DNA of 64,000 nt from an uncultured Neomegalonema sp. (GTDB lineage Bacteria; Pseudomonadota; Alphaproteobacteria; Rhodobacterales; Rhodobacteraceae): positions 1 through 64,000 of the forward strand of contig CALKBI010000054.1 in assembly GCA_937990185.1 (NCBI GenBank), given 5' to 3'. Shown here one piece after another: positions 57,608 to 64,000 of this stretch (position 1 is its first letter; every line of letters begins with the position of its first letter). Made by a program: the position numbers and the translations under genes. The notes beneath the pieces are model-generated. The model was given only the letters and a program-made list of their open reading frames with translations. It was not told the origin of the DNA and did no database searches.

Positions 57608-58357
57608 ATGCGACGTGTTCGACAAGGAATAATCATACTTTCCGGAATAGCGCTAAGCGGATGCCAAACAGAAGCTATGCCAGGAAGGACAACTAAAACT
57701 GTACCAGTAAAGCCGAAAGTCGCAGTTTCGAAACCTGCGACGCCTAAAGCGACAACCCCGATTAAGAAGGCTCCCGTCTACATTGATCTCGGTCCAATAG
57801 AGACAGTCGCCTTACCAAGCGCTCCTATAACGGTCACCAGAGAGGCATCGGTTACTAAGCCTTCGGTCAGACCATCCCCGGTTAAAATTGAACAAAATAT
57901 TTCTCCATCGGAAGCGGTGTTAGCAGAACAGTTACGACCTGCTTCAGAAGGCACATCAGCTCTGTTGATAAAGCAAGCATCTGGAGAACTTAGCGACCGT
58001 TGTGATCCGATATATTGGGGCGGGCAAACGCCCCCTGCCAATCTTAGGTGCAATTCAGTTCATGATAGTGTTGAGAATACGAATGCTTATCGGAGTCCGC
58101 TGCCAGGAACTTACATTCGATTAGCCCCGAAATCAGAATTGCAATTAAATGACGCAGAGTTCGTCGTTCGCGAAATCGGCAACTCTGACACAAAAGTTTC
58201 CGATGATGTCATGGGAGCTATTTTACTGGTGAGATCCCGTCAACAAAATCAACCTCAGCCAGTACTAGCACGTGAAAGCTTAGACGACGGTCGTACGCCA
58301 GAACTCCCACTAGAAAATGTGGGGTTGCCGCCTTCGGTACTTTTACCTGATTCATGA
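57608..58357 (+). CDS. Undescribed lipoprotein of the curli locus
   Basis: 249 residues from ATG 57608 (GAGGGG seven bases upstream). Lipobox GIALSGCQT (Cys ~18), then a Lys/Pro/Thr-rich linker (VPVKPKVAVSKPATPKATTP) of ~60 residues, then a ~130-residue domain with two cysteines in RCDPIYWGGQTPPANLRCNS that may form a disulfide. The linker suggests a protein that reaches from the outer membrane through the periplasm or along the cell surface. No family recognised. Lies between the small curlin gene and csgH, only 14 bases after the former. Confidence 0.7.
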   Translation: MRRVRQGIIILSGIALSGCQTEAMPGRTTKTVPVKPKVAVSKPATPKATTPIKKAPVYIDLGPIETVALPSAPITVTREASVTKPSVRPSPVKIEQNISPSEAVLAEQLRPASEGTSALLIKQASGELSDRCDPIYWGGQTPPANLRCNSVHDSVENTNAYRSPLPGTYIRLAPKSELQLNDAEFVVREIGNSDTKVSDDVMGAILLVRSRQQNQPQPVLARESLDDGRTPELPLENVGLPPSVLLPDS

Positions 58358-58400
58358 TCAGATGGGATTGCTTTCAGTTAATCTAGAAGAGGACTGAAAA

Positions 58401-58769
58401 ATGAGGACTAAGATTTTAGCTGCCATAGCTGCATTTGGGCTTTCCACATCTACCGCCTCAACGGAAGAAGATCGTACTGCTTGGATAGCCGTTGACCAAG
58501 AGAGCGAGGCTATTACTTTGCGGGTTTTCGCTGCGCTTAATGTCGGCGAAACAGGACGCTTTCAATTAATTTCACGAAAGTCAGGGAATAGTGGATCAGC
58601 CACATCCCAACAATCAGGGCGTATTGGATCGGGTGATGGTAACGTTGCGGGACCCTTTTCAACCTCACGATTTTCGCTGCTAGCCGGAGAGGCATTAGAG
58701 GCTGAGCTGATTATCACAACATCAAGTGGCAGAACGCTGACCGACAGGATTATTGCTGCCGCTGAATAA
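58401..58769 (+). CDS. csgH: Curli periplasmic chaperone CsgH (CsgC-like)
   Basis: 122 residues. Signal peptide of ~20 residues (ending STASTEED), then an Ig-like beta domain: LRVFAALNVGETGRFQLISRKSG, SGSATSQQSG and FSLLAGEALEAELIITTSSG, the pattern of CsgH in alphaproteobacteria, which blocks premature amyloid assembly in the periplasm like enterobacterial CsgC. GAGGACTG precedes the ATG. Last gene of the curli locus. Confidence 0.75.
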   Translation: MRTKILAAIAAFGLSTSTASTEEDRTAWIAVDQESEAITLRVFAALNVGETGRFQLISRKSGNSGSATSQQSGRIGSGDGNVAGPFSTSRFSLLAGEALEAELIITTSSGRTLTDRIIAAAE

Positions 58770-59157
58770 AAATCTTGCCCAATTTCGCACGGGAAAGTTT
58801 GCATTAATCTGAACCTAATTTACCTCATCGTCTAAGATTTTACGGATCGCTGCTCATAATTATGGCTATTGGATCAAGCCCCCGCGTGACGGAAGATTAT
58901 CCGTCCCACGCTTGCGTGATCGCTGCAGCCGCGGCAGTTTGGAATGTATCTCCCGCTCCGACAAGTATCACCGACTGTTACCTCTGGAACTTGCACCCAC
59001 CATCTTATTCTAGACATTGAAGCACACAGTATTAGAGACCCCGCAAGGTCCGCTATTCGCATTATGAAAGCTTAGGCTTCCCACTGATTCGAAATTCGGT
59101 TATTAATGCTGGCAAACGAGCTTGCGACCAATGCGCGGGCTACTAATCGAGGGCAGC
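58770..59157. other. Gene-free stretch after the curli locus
   Basis: 388 bases. It contains the imperfect hairpin GCGTGACGGA-agatta-TCCGTCCCACGC (58884-58911, one bulged base), possibly the end of curli transcription though lacking a T run. The last 30 bases lead to the transaldolase gene. No gene seen. Confidence 0.45.
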
Positions 59158-59811
59158 ATGAAGTTTTTTGTCGATACCGCCGTGATTTCGGAAATCGAAG
59201 AGCTAGCCGCGACCGGAATGGTCGATGGCGTTACAACAAATCCGTCATTGATCCACAAATCAGGCCGCGATTTCAAAGAAGTTATTGCAGAGATTTGCAA
59301 ACTGATCCCCGGCCCTGTCAGCGCTGAAGTTGCCGCTACTGAATTTGAGCAGATGGTCGCCGAAGGCCGCGAACTCGCGAAGATCGCCGAGAATGTCACG
59401 ATCAAGCTGCCATTGACATGGGATGGTTTGCGCGCCTGTCGGACGCTGACTGACGAAGGGCGCATGACGAATGTGACGCTTTGCTTCAGTGCAAATCAGG
59501 CATTGCTTGCAGCAAAAGCCGGAGCGACGTTTATCTCTCCGTTTATTGGCCGCCTTGATGACATGGGCATCAATGGTATGGAGCTAATCCACGAAATCCG
59601 CACCATCTATGACAACTACGATTTCCACACCGAAATTCTCGCCGCATCAATCCGCACCGTGAATCATCTGAAAGATTCCGCATTGGCCGGAGCCGATGTT
59701 GCGACTATTCCACCATCGACCCTGAAATCACTCGCCGGGCATCCGCTGACCGATAAAGGCCTCGCGGCATTCCTTGCGGATTGGGAAAAGACAGGGCAAA
59801 AGATCATTTAA
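59158..59811 (+). CDS. fsa: Transaldolase / fructose-6-phosphate aldolase family protein
   Basis: 217 residues from ATG 59158 (CGAGGG upstream), the standard length of short (type 3B/MipB-like) transaldolases. Opens [16 protein letters not shown], then [32 protein letters not shown] with the Schiff-base lysine, [31 protein letters not shown] in segments, and [28 protein letters not shown]. Works in the pentose phosphate pathway or as an aldolase; which cannot be told from sequence alone. Confidence 0.93.
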   Translation: MKFFVDTAVISEIEELAATGMVDGVTTNPSLIHKSGRDFKEVIAEICKLIPGPVSAEVAATEFEQMVAEGRELAKIAENVTIKLPLTWDGLRACRTLTDEGRMTNVTLCFSANQALLAAKAGATFISPFIGRLDDMGINGMELIHEIRTIYDNYDFHTEILAASIRTVNHLKDSALAGADVATIPPSTLKSLAGHPLTDKGLAAFLADWEKTGQKII

Positions 59812-59824
59812 CCAACCAATATCA

Positions 59825-59838
59825 CCCGCAAAAGCGGG
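59825..59838. repeat. Short palindrome CCCGC-AAAA-GCGGG
   Basis: Five-base stem right after the transaldolase stop; a loose match to the palindromes at 26050 and 34792. Could instead be a weak termination hairpin. Confidence 0.3.
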
Positions 59839-59895
59839 GATAGTACAGAGTCCCAAAAAAACGGGACCATTGAGAGCAGAGCAGGAGATTCAGGC

Positions 59896-60642
59896 ATGAC
59901 CCCCGAAGGAACAGCAACTGAGGCGTTGGCCGAAACGCCACGCCAACAGCGTATGACTCGTGCAGATGTACGCCGGTATCTGGTTGAAAACCCCGGTATC
60001 GTTTTAGATGATGATGATTTTGGCCAGCAAATCGTTGCAGCAGCCAGCGCCAATCTTGGCGATAATGTTTATGACATGCAAAGCGCTGTTATGCACCGGA
60101 TGCGCCGTCGCTTGCGCGCCATCGAGGTCGAGCGCGAAGAAATGATCGACGCGGCAACAGAAAACATGGAATCGATGAACTCGATCCACGACGCTGTTTT
60201 GACAATGCTGGAGGCTCCGACCTTCTCAGAGTTTATCGAAATCGTCGGCGCACGCTTCGGCGAATTACTGAATGTAGACTCCGTTCGCTTATGCCTTGAA
60301 AGTGAACTGGCTGACGACGAAACATCAGAACAAAAAAGCAGCATGTTAGTGGCGATCCATCCCGGCGATGTGGATCGGTTTTTCCATGGCATGAATTGGG
60401 GTGTAACTTTGCGCGGGGGGGAGCCTGAGACGCTTCATCTGCATAGCGATCAGCGGATTACCTCGGAAGCACTGGTTCGTCTCGATTTTGGTGAAGGCAC
60501 GCGCCCAGGTGTATTAGTCTTTGGCGCTCTCGACCCCGACCGTTTTCACGACGAACAAGGCGGCGAGTTGTTGGTCTTTCTCGGCGGTGCGATCAGCCGC
60601 GTAATGCGCCGTTGGCTCGATGGAGCAGGAATGGCCGCTTGA
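59896..60642 (+). CDS. DUF484 family protein
   Basis: 248 residues. DUF484 pattern: VRRYLVENPGIVLDDDD, then a coiled-coil helix with RMRRRLRAIEVEREEMIDAATENM, then a GAF-like C-terminal domain (FIEIVGARFGELLNVDSVRLCLE; GVLVFGALDPDRF). Often next to xerC, as here with one gene between. Function is unknown; the GAF-like fold suggests a binding or regulatory role. Confidence 0.87.
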   Translation: MTPEGTATEALAETPRQQRMTRADVRRYLVENPGIVLDDDDFGQQIVAAASANLGDNVYDMQSAVMHRMRRRLRAIEVEREEMIDAATENMESMNSIHDAVLTMLEAPTFSEFIEIVGARFGELLNVDSVRLCLESELADDETSEQKSSMLVAIHPGDVDRFFHGMNWGVTLRGGEPETLHLHSDQRITSEALVRLDFGEGTRPGVLVFGALDPDRFHDEQGGELLVFLGGAISRVMRRWLDGAGMAA

Positions 60643-60662
60643 TAGGCGTCTAATAAAATCAG

Positions 60663-60687
60663 TACGCGCCTCTTCTTGAGGCGCGTA
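60663..60687 (+). terminator. Hairpin after the DUF484 gene
   Basis: TACGCGCCTC-ttctt-GAGGCGCGTA, a perfect ten-base stem, without a T run. Lies 20 bases after the stop and 38 bases before the next start codon. Confidence 0.5.
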
Positions 60688-60725
60688 TCGCCCCACCAAA
60701 ACGCGAGCCAGTTTAAGAGGTGACA

Positions 60726-61955
60726 ATGACCCAACATGTGCAGGCCATTGTTATCGGCGGCGGGATTGTCGGGACAAGCGTTCTTTATAGCCTCGCACAA
60801 CGTGGTTGGACCGACACGGTTCTTTTGGAAAAACGCAATCTGACTTCAGGCTCGACATGGCATGCTGCAGGTAATGTCACATTTTTCGGCCATTACACCG
60901 CAATCACCGATCTCTATATCAATTCGGTAAAAACCTATCTGGCAGCGTCAGAAGAATCCGGCCACGATATCGGATTTCATCCAACCGGCAGCCTCCGCCT
61001 GGCCAATACCGCCGAAGAGCTAGAAGCTTATAAAAGCATCGCTCCGGTGTATGATCGCCTCGATGCCGACTATCGAGTTATCGGTCCCGATGAAGCTGCA
61101 GAAGTTCATCCATTACTTGAGACGAAAGACCTGCACGGCGCTGCACATACACCCGGCGACGGTCATGTCGATCCATCCGGGGCTACTCATGCTTTGGCAA
61201 AGGCTGCGCGGCAAAGGGGGGCACATATCCAAGTGCAAACTCCGGCATTGGCAATCCGGCAAAATGGTCAAGAATGGCAAGTCGAGACCGAGACTGAAAC
61301 ATTCTTCGCCGATCATGTTGTCGTTGCTACCAGCTTTTGGGCGCGAGAGATGCTAGCGCCGTTGGGCATCAACTTGCCGATCTATCCGGTGCAGCACCAC
61401 GAAATAATCACTGGTACGGTTCCAGCACTGCAAGCGCTTGATTTCGAAGTTCCTGCCGTGCGTGACCCTTACGCTCCTTCCAATACCCGCCAGGAACGCG
61501 ACGGTTTTCTTTGCGGCGTCTACGAAGTCGATCCACAATTCTGGGCAACTGATGGCATTCCGCCTGAATTTGCCGAAGAATTACTCGTCCCCGATGTCGA
61601 AAGGCTGGAACCCGAACTGTTGCGCGTGATTGAGCGCATACCGGCCTTCGGAGAAGCCGGCTTTAAGACTATTAATAACGGCCCCATCGCTTATGCGCCT
61701 GACGGGTTGCCGATGCTGGGGCCGGTCGAGTCGCATCCCGGTCTTTGGCTTGCAACGGCGTTTAACATCGGGATTGGCACGGGCGGCGGTTCCGCACAAT
61801 TCCTGTCCGAATGGATGGTCAATGGCCACGCGCCTTATGACTTATCGATGGTTTATCCGTCACGCTTTGCAAACGACATTTCAAAAGAAACAGCCCTTGC
61901 CCAAATCCACGCTACCTATGCGAAAGGCTATATCATGCCGGGCGCACCCGCATGA
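60726..61955 (+). CDS. DAO-family FAD-dependent oxidoreductase
   Basis: 409 residues from ATG 60726, with the strong AAGAGGTGA ribosome site; a GTG six bases earlier is part of that site. N-terminal FAD motif AIVIGGGIVGTSVLYSLAQRG, then LTSGSTWHAAGNVTFFGHY as in dimethylglycine/sarcosine dehydrogenase-like proteins, and the C-terminal NNGPIAYAPDGLPMLGPV with FNIGIGTGGGSAQFL. Lacks the folate-binding domain of the full-length enzymes, so it likely oxidises an N-methyl or amino-acid substrate without folate. Overlaps xerC by four bases. Confidence 0.88.
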   Translation: MTQHVQAIVIGGGIVGTSVLYSLAQRGWTDTVLLEKRNLTSGSTWHAAGNVTFFGHYTAITDLYINSVKTYLAASEESGHDIGFHPTGSLRLANTAEELEAYKSIAPVYDRLDADYRVIGPDEAAEVHPLLETKDLHGAAHTPGDGHVDPSGATHALAKAARQRGAHIQVQTPALAIRQNGQEWQVETETETFFADHVVVATSFWAREMLAPLGINLPIYPVQHHEIITGTVPALQALDFEVPAVRDPYAPSNTRQERDGFLCGVYEVDPQFWATDGIPPEFAEELLVPDVERLEPELLRVIERIPAFGEAGFKTINNGPIAYAPDGLPMLGPVESHPGLWLATAFNIGIGTGGGSAQFLSEWMVNGHAPYDLSMVYPSRFANDISKETALAQIHATYAKGYIMPGAPA

Positions 61956-62932
61956 GACCCGCCCGAACAGTTGACGTTCTGCTGAATCAATGGCTCTCCT
62001 CGCTGATTGCACGCGGGATGAGCCAATATACGATTGACGGCTATCGCCACGATGTATCGGTATTCCTTGCCGGATTTTCGAATAGCCTCTCGCCCGACAG
62101 CAACGCGCATGATGCCGAGCCAGACTTATTGTTGCCCTTACAAAATCTGTCTGTTTCAGACTTGTCGCGCGTGACTCCCGCCGATTTGCGGAGCTGGATG
62201 GCAAAGCTCCGCGTTGATGGGTTGGGTAAAGCCTCCGTTTCGCGCGCACTATCCGCATTGAAAACGTTTTACAGTTATGCCGCTGATACACACGGAATCA
62301 AAGCTGACCCCGTTCGGGCAGCGCGAGGACCTCGTGCGCCAAAACCGCTGCCCAGACCGCTCGCCCCCGCTGATGCAATGCTGGTGCTCGAGTCGACCGA
62401 GTTGACCACAGAAAAAGACTGGATTGCCCTGCGTGATACGGCGGCTTTGACGGTGCTCTATGGGTGCGGGTTACGCATATCAGAGGGCTTATCTCTAAAA
62501 GGAAAAGATGCACCGCTCGGTAAGACCTTACGCATCACCGGCAAGGGCGGCAAAGAACGCCAAGTGCCGGTGCTCGAACAAGCGCGCGAGGCCGTCGAAG
62601 CTTACCGCGCCGTCTGTCCGTTCACATTAGAAGCCGACAAACCGCTCTTTCGCGGCGCACGAGGTGGCGCTCTAAATCCTCGGGTTTTGCGCGGCACAAT
62701 GATGCAAGTCCGGTTGATGTTGGGCTTGCCTGATGACGCGACTCCCCATGCCTTACGCCACAGCTTTGCAACACATCTGATGGAGGCAGGGGGCGATTTG
62801 CGCTCGATCCAAACACTGCTCGGTCATGCCAGCCTCTCAACGACGCAGCGCTATACGGCAGTCGATGAAGAACGCTTATTGTCCGTCTATGAAAAGGCTC
62901 ACCCATCAGCAACCGGCGCTTTGAGAGAGTAA
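61952..62932 (+). CDS. xerC: Tyrosine recombinase XerC
   Basis: 326 residues. N-terminal SAM-like domain (LLNQWLSSLIARGMSQYTIDGY) and catalytic domain with the R-K-H-R-H-Y set: Arg in YGCGLRISEGLSL, Lys in GKGGKERQVPV, HALRHSFATHLMEAGGD, LLGHASLSTTQRY with the nucleophilic Tyr. Acts with XerD at dif to resolve chromosome dimers. The DUF484 neighbourhood supports XerC over XerD. Not linked to a mobile element here. Confidence 0.92.
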   Translation: MRPARTVDVLLNQWLSSLIARGMSQYTIDGYRHDVSVFLAGFSNSLSPDSNAHDAEPDLLLPLQNLSVSDLSRVTPADLRSWMAKLRVDGLGKASVSRALSALKTFYSYAADTHGIKADPVRAARGPRAPKPLPRPLAPADAMLVLESTELTTEKDWIALRDTAALTVLYGCGLRISEGLSLKGKDAPLGKTLRITGKGGKERQVPVLEQAREAVEAYRAVCPFTLEADKPLFRGARGGALNPRVLRGTMMQVRLMLGLPDDATPHALRHSFATHLMEAGGDLRSIQTLLGHASLSTTQRYTAVDEERLLSVYEKAHPSATGALRE

Positions 62933-62942
62933 TCTCGCTCAA

Positions 62943-63410
62943 TTATTCCGATGCTTTCGCTTGCCATGTTTCAATGGCTTCGGCCAATTCTTCCGCCTCT
63001 TCGCATTCAACGGGACAAGCCGTTTTCAGCCGCGCGAGATTTTCTTTTGCATTATCGACATCATCGAGAAGCAAAAACAGCTCTCCTTGATACTCCAAAG
63101 CACCAAGATGATCGGGATCAATGCGCAAGGCCCGCGCATAATCCAAACCGCTTCGCTCTAAATCACCCAGATTACGCCTTGCATAGCCGAGCAGATTAAA
63201 AACATCGGCATTGCCGGGTTGCGTCTCCGCTATCGACACTAATAGAGGAAGCGCTTCCTCAAATTTTTCAGCTTCAATTAATGCCTGCGCCTCTGGCAAG
63301 CCTTCCGTCTTGGACACGGAAGCAGTGTTACTCCAGTCGAAATCGACGGGGGCCGCCATTGTGTTTGTCGTTACCAACAAAGCGAGTACCAAAGATAACT
63401 GCGCCATCAT
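62943..63410 (-). CDS. Exported tetratricopeptide-repeat protein
   Basis: 155 residues from the ATG at 63410; a second ATG at 63407 and an upstream one at 63434 are alternatives, and GTGAGG lies just before the pair. Signal peptide (AQLSLVLALLVTTNTMAAP). TPR units follow: AQALIEAEKFEEALPLLVSI, ADVFNLLGYARRNLGDLERS and GALEYQGELFLLLDDVDNAKENLARL, then a C-terminal segment with CPVECEEAEEL. Likely a periplasmic scaffold; partner unknown. Confidence 0.8.
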   Translation of the reverse strand: MMAQLSLVLALLVTTNTMAAPVDFDWSNTASVSKTEGLPEAQALIEAEKFEEALPLLVSIAETQPGNADVFNLLGYARRNLGDLERSGLDYARALRIDPDHLGALEYQGELFLLLDDVDNAKENLARLKTACPVECEEAEELAEAIETWQAKASE

Positions 63411-63438
63411 AACCTCACAAAGAGAGTTTCGCATACCA

Positions 63439-64000
63439 TTACACACGCCGGAAGACACCAACCATCTCGATATGAGTGGACCAGCGGAATTGATCGACCG
63501 GCAGCACGCTTTCCAGTTTATACCCACCAGCAATGAGAGTTGCGGCATCTCGCGAGAAGCTGCTCGGCATACAAGACACGGCAACCACGACCGGTACGGT
63601 TGATTGGGCAATCTCAGGAGCTTGGGCCTTAGCTCCCGCACGGGGCGGATCAAAAACGATCGCGTCGAACTTGTTCAATTCATCCGCCAGCATCGGCCTG
63701 CGAAAAAGATCACGGGTTACAGCAGTAAGTGTGCGCAGCCCCTCAGCCTGTCGCCACCCGGCGTCAAGGGCGGCGACCATAGCAGCATCACCTTCGATCG
63801 CTGTTACCGTCGCACGTTCGGCAAGCGGAAGCGAAAACGCACCGCAGCCGGCGAAAAGGTCAATTACAGTCTTAGCCTCTCCCACCGCCTCGATCACTGC
63901 ATCCCGCAACATCGCTTCCCCGATGGCAGATGCTTGCAAAAAGGCTCCCGCTGGCGGAACAACCCAAGCAGAGCCAAATCGTTGAACCGGAGGACGCGCC
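63439..64000 (-). CDS. 23S rRNA m5U methyltransferase, RlmD/RumA-like (5' part beyond the window)
   Basis: The frame stays open to the window edge, so the N-terminal part (TRAM and Fe-S regions) is missing. The visible ~187 residues carry PPAGAFLQASAIGE, the SAM-binding VIDLFAGCGAFSLPLA, FDAIVFDPPRAGAKAQ, and the catalytic VAVSCMPSSFSRDA where the nucleophilic Cys sits, ending with VLPVDQFRWSTHIEMVGVFRR. It methylates C5 of a uridine in 23S rRNA or tRNA; the exact site cannot be told from this part. Confidence 0.87.
   Translation of the reverse strand, partial: ARPPVQRFGSAWVVPPAGAFLQASAIGEAMLRDAVIEAVGEAKTVIDLFAGCGAFSLPLAERATVTAIEGDAAMVAALDAGWRQAEGLRTLTAVTRDLFRRPMLADELNKFDAIVFDPPRAGAKAQAPEIAQSTVPVVVAVSCMPSSFSRDAATLIAGGYKLESVLPVDQFRWSTHIEMVGVFRRV

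Overview
The window comes from an alphaproteobacterium of moderate GC content. The evidence is the dcw gene order (mraZ-rsmH-ftsL-ftsI-murE-murF-mraY-murD-ftsW-murG-murC-murB), a ChvG/ChvI two-component pair beside RapZ, EIIA-Man and HPr, a RibB with a decayed GTP cyclohydrolase domain, an Mcl1-type malyl-CoA lyase, and a CsgH-type curli chaperone. The gene mix resembles Parvularculales/Hyphomonadaceae, but the genus cannot be fixed from sequence alone. No tRNA, rRNA, CRISPR array or intact insertion sequence was seen.

Layout. 1-0.8 kb: end of a polymorphic toxin with an AT-rich immunity gene. 1.1-1.8 kb: a membrane-anchored protein of unknown family with a paralogue at 35.0-35.7 kb. 1.7-15.5 kb: a nearly unbroken minus-strand dcw operon for peptidoglycan precursors and division. 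16.2-16.5 kb: RNase P RNA (minus). 16.7-19 kb: PAS/HAMP hybrid-free histidine kinase and a small exported protein. 19.5-25.8 kb: acyltransferase-like protein, etfBA, an exported orphan, an Imm11-like orphan immunity protein and a flavin monooxygenase. 26-28.8 kb: ribB and a small membrane protein, then OhrR and a BLUF photoreceptor. 29-35.7 kb: orphan exported and membrane proteins, a strongly hairpinned noncoding segment (30648-30833), mcl1, an M28 peptidase, and repeat-rich intergenic DNA. 35.8-39.9 kb: the nitrogen-PTS-like/RapZ/ChvGI regulatory block. 40.1-46.4 kb: a radical SAM + UdgX DNA repair pair, then truB-rpsO-pnp. 46.5-52.2 kb: DUF6880-like protein, Sel1 repeat protein, pobA, glycine-zipper lipoprotein, TlpA-like thioredoxin. 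52.8-58.8 kb: a curli-type amyloid locus. 59.2-64 kb: transaldolase, DUF484 protein, DAO-family oxidoreductase, xerC, TPR protein and a truncated RlmD-like methyltransferase.

The most unusual part is the curli locus. It holds csgF, a csgG with a roughly 190-residue basic C-terminal extension, a 490-residue curlin-repeat protein, a 200-residue curlin-repeat protein, an undescribed lipoprotein, and csgH, with no csgE visible. Stable hairpins sit just before and just after the large curlin gene. Directly upstream lies what reads as a frameshifted LuxR/CsgD-type helix-turn-helix gene. Other points worth checking are the six-hairpin noncoding element near 30.7 kb, the duplicated hairpin repeat at 34.8-35.0 kb, and the missing hprK between chvG and rapZ.
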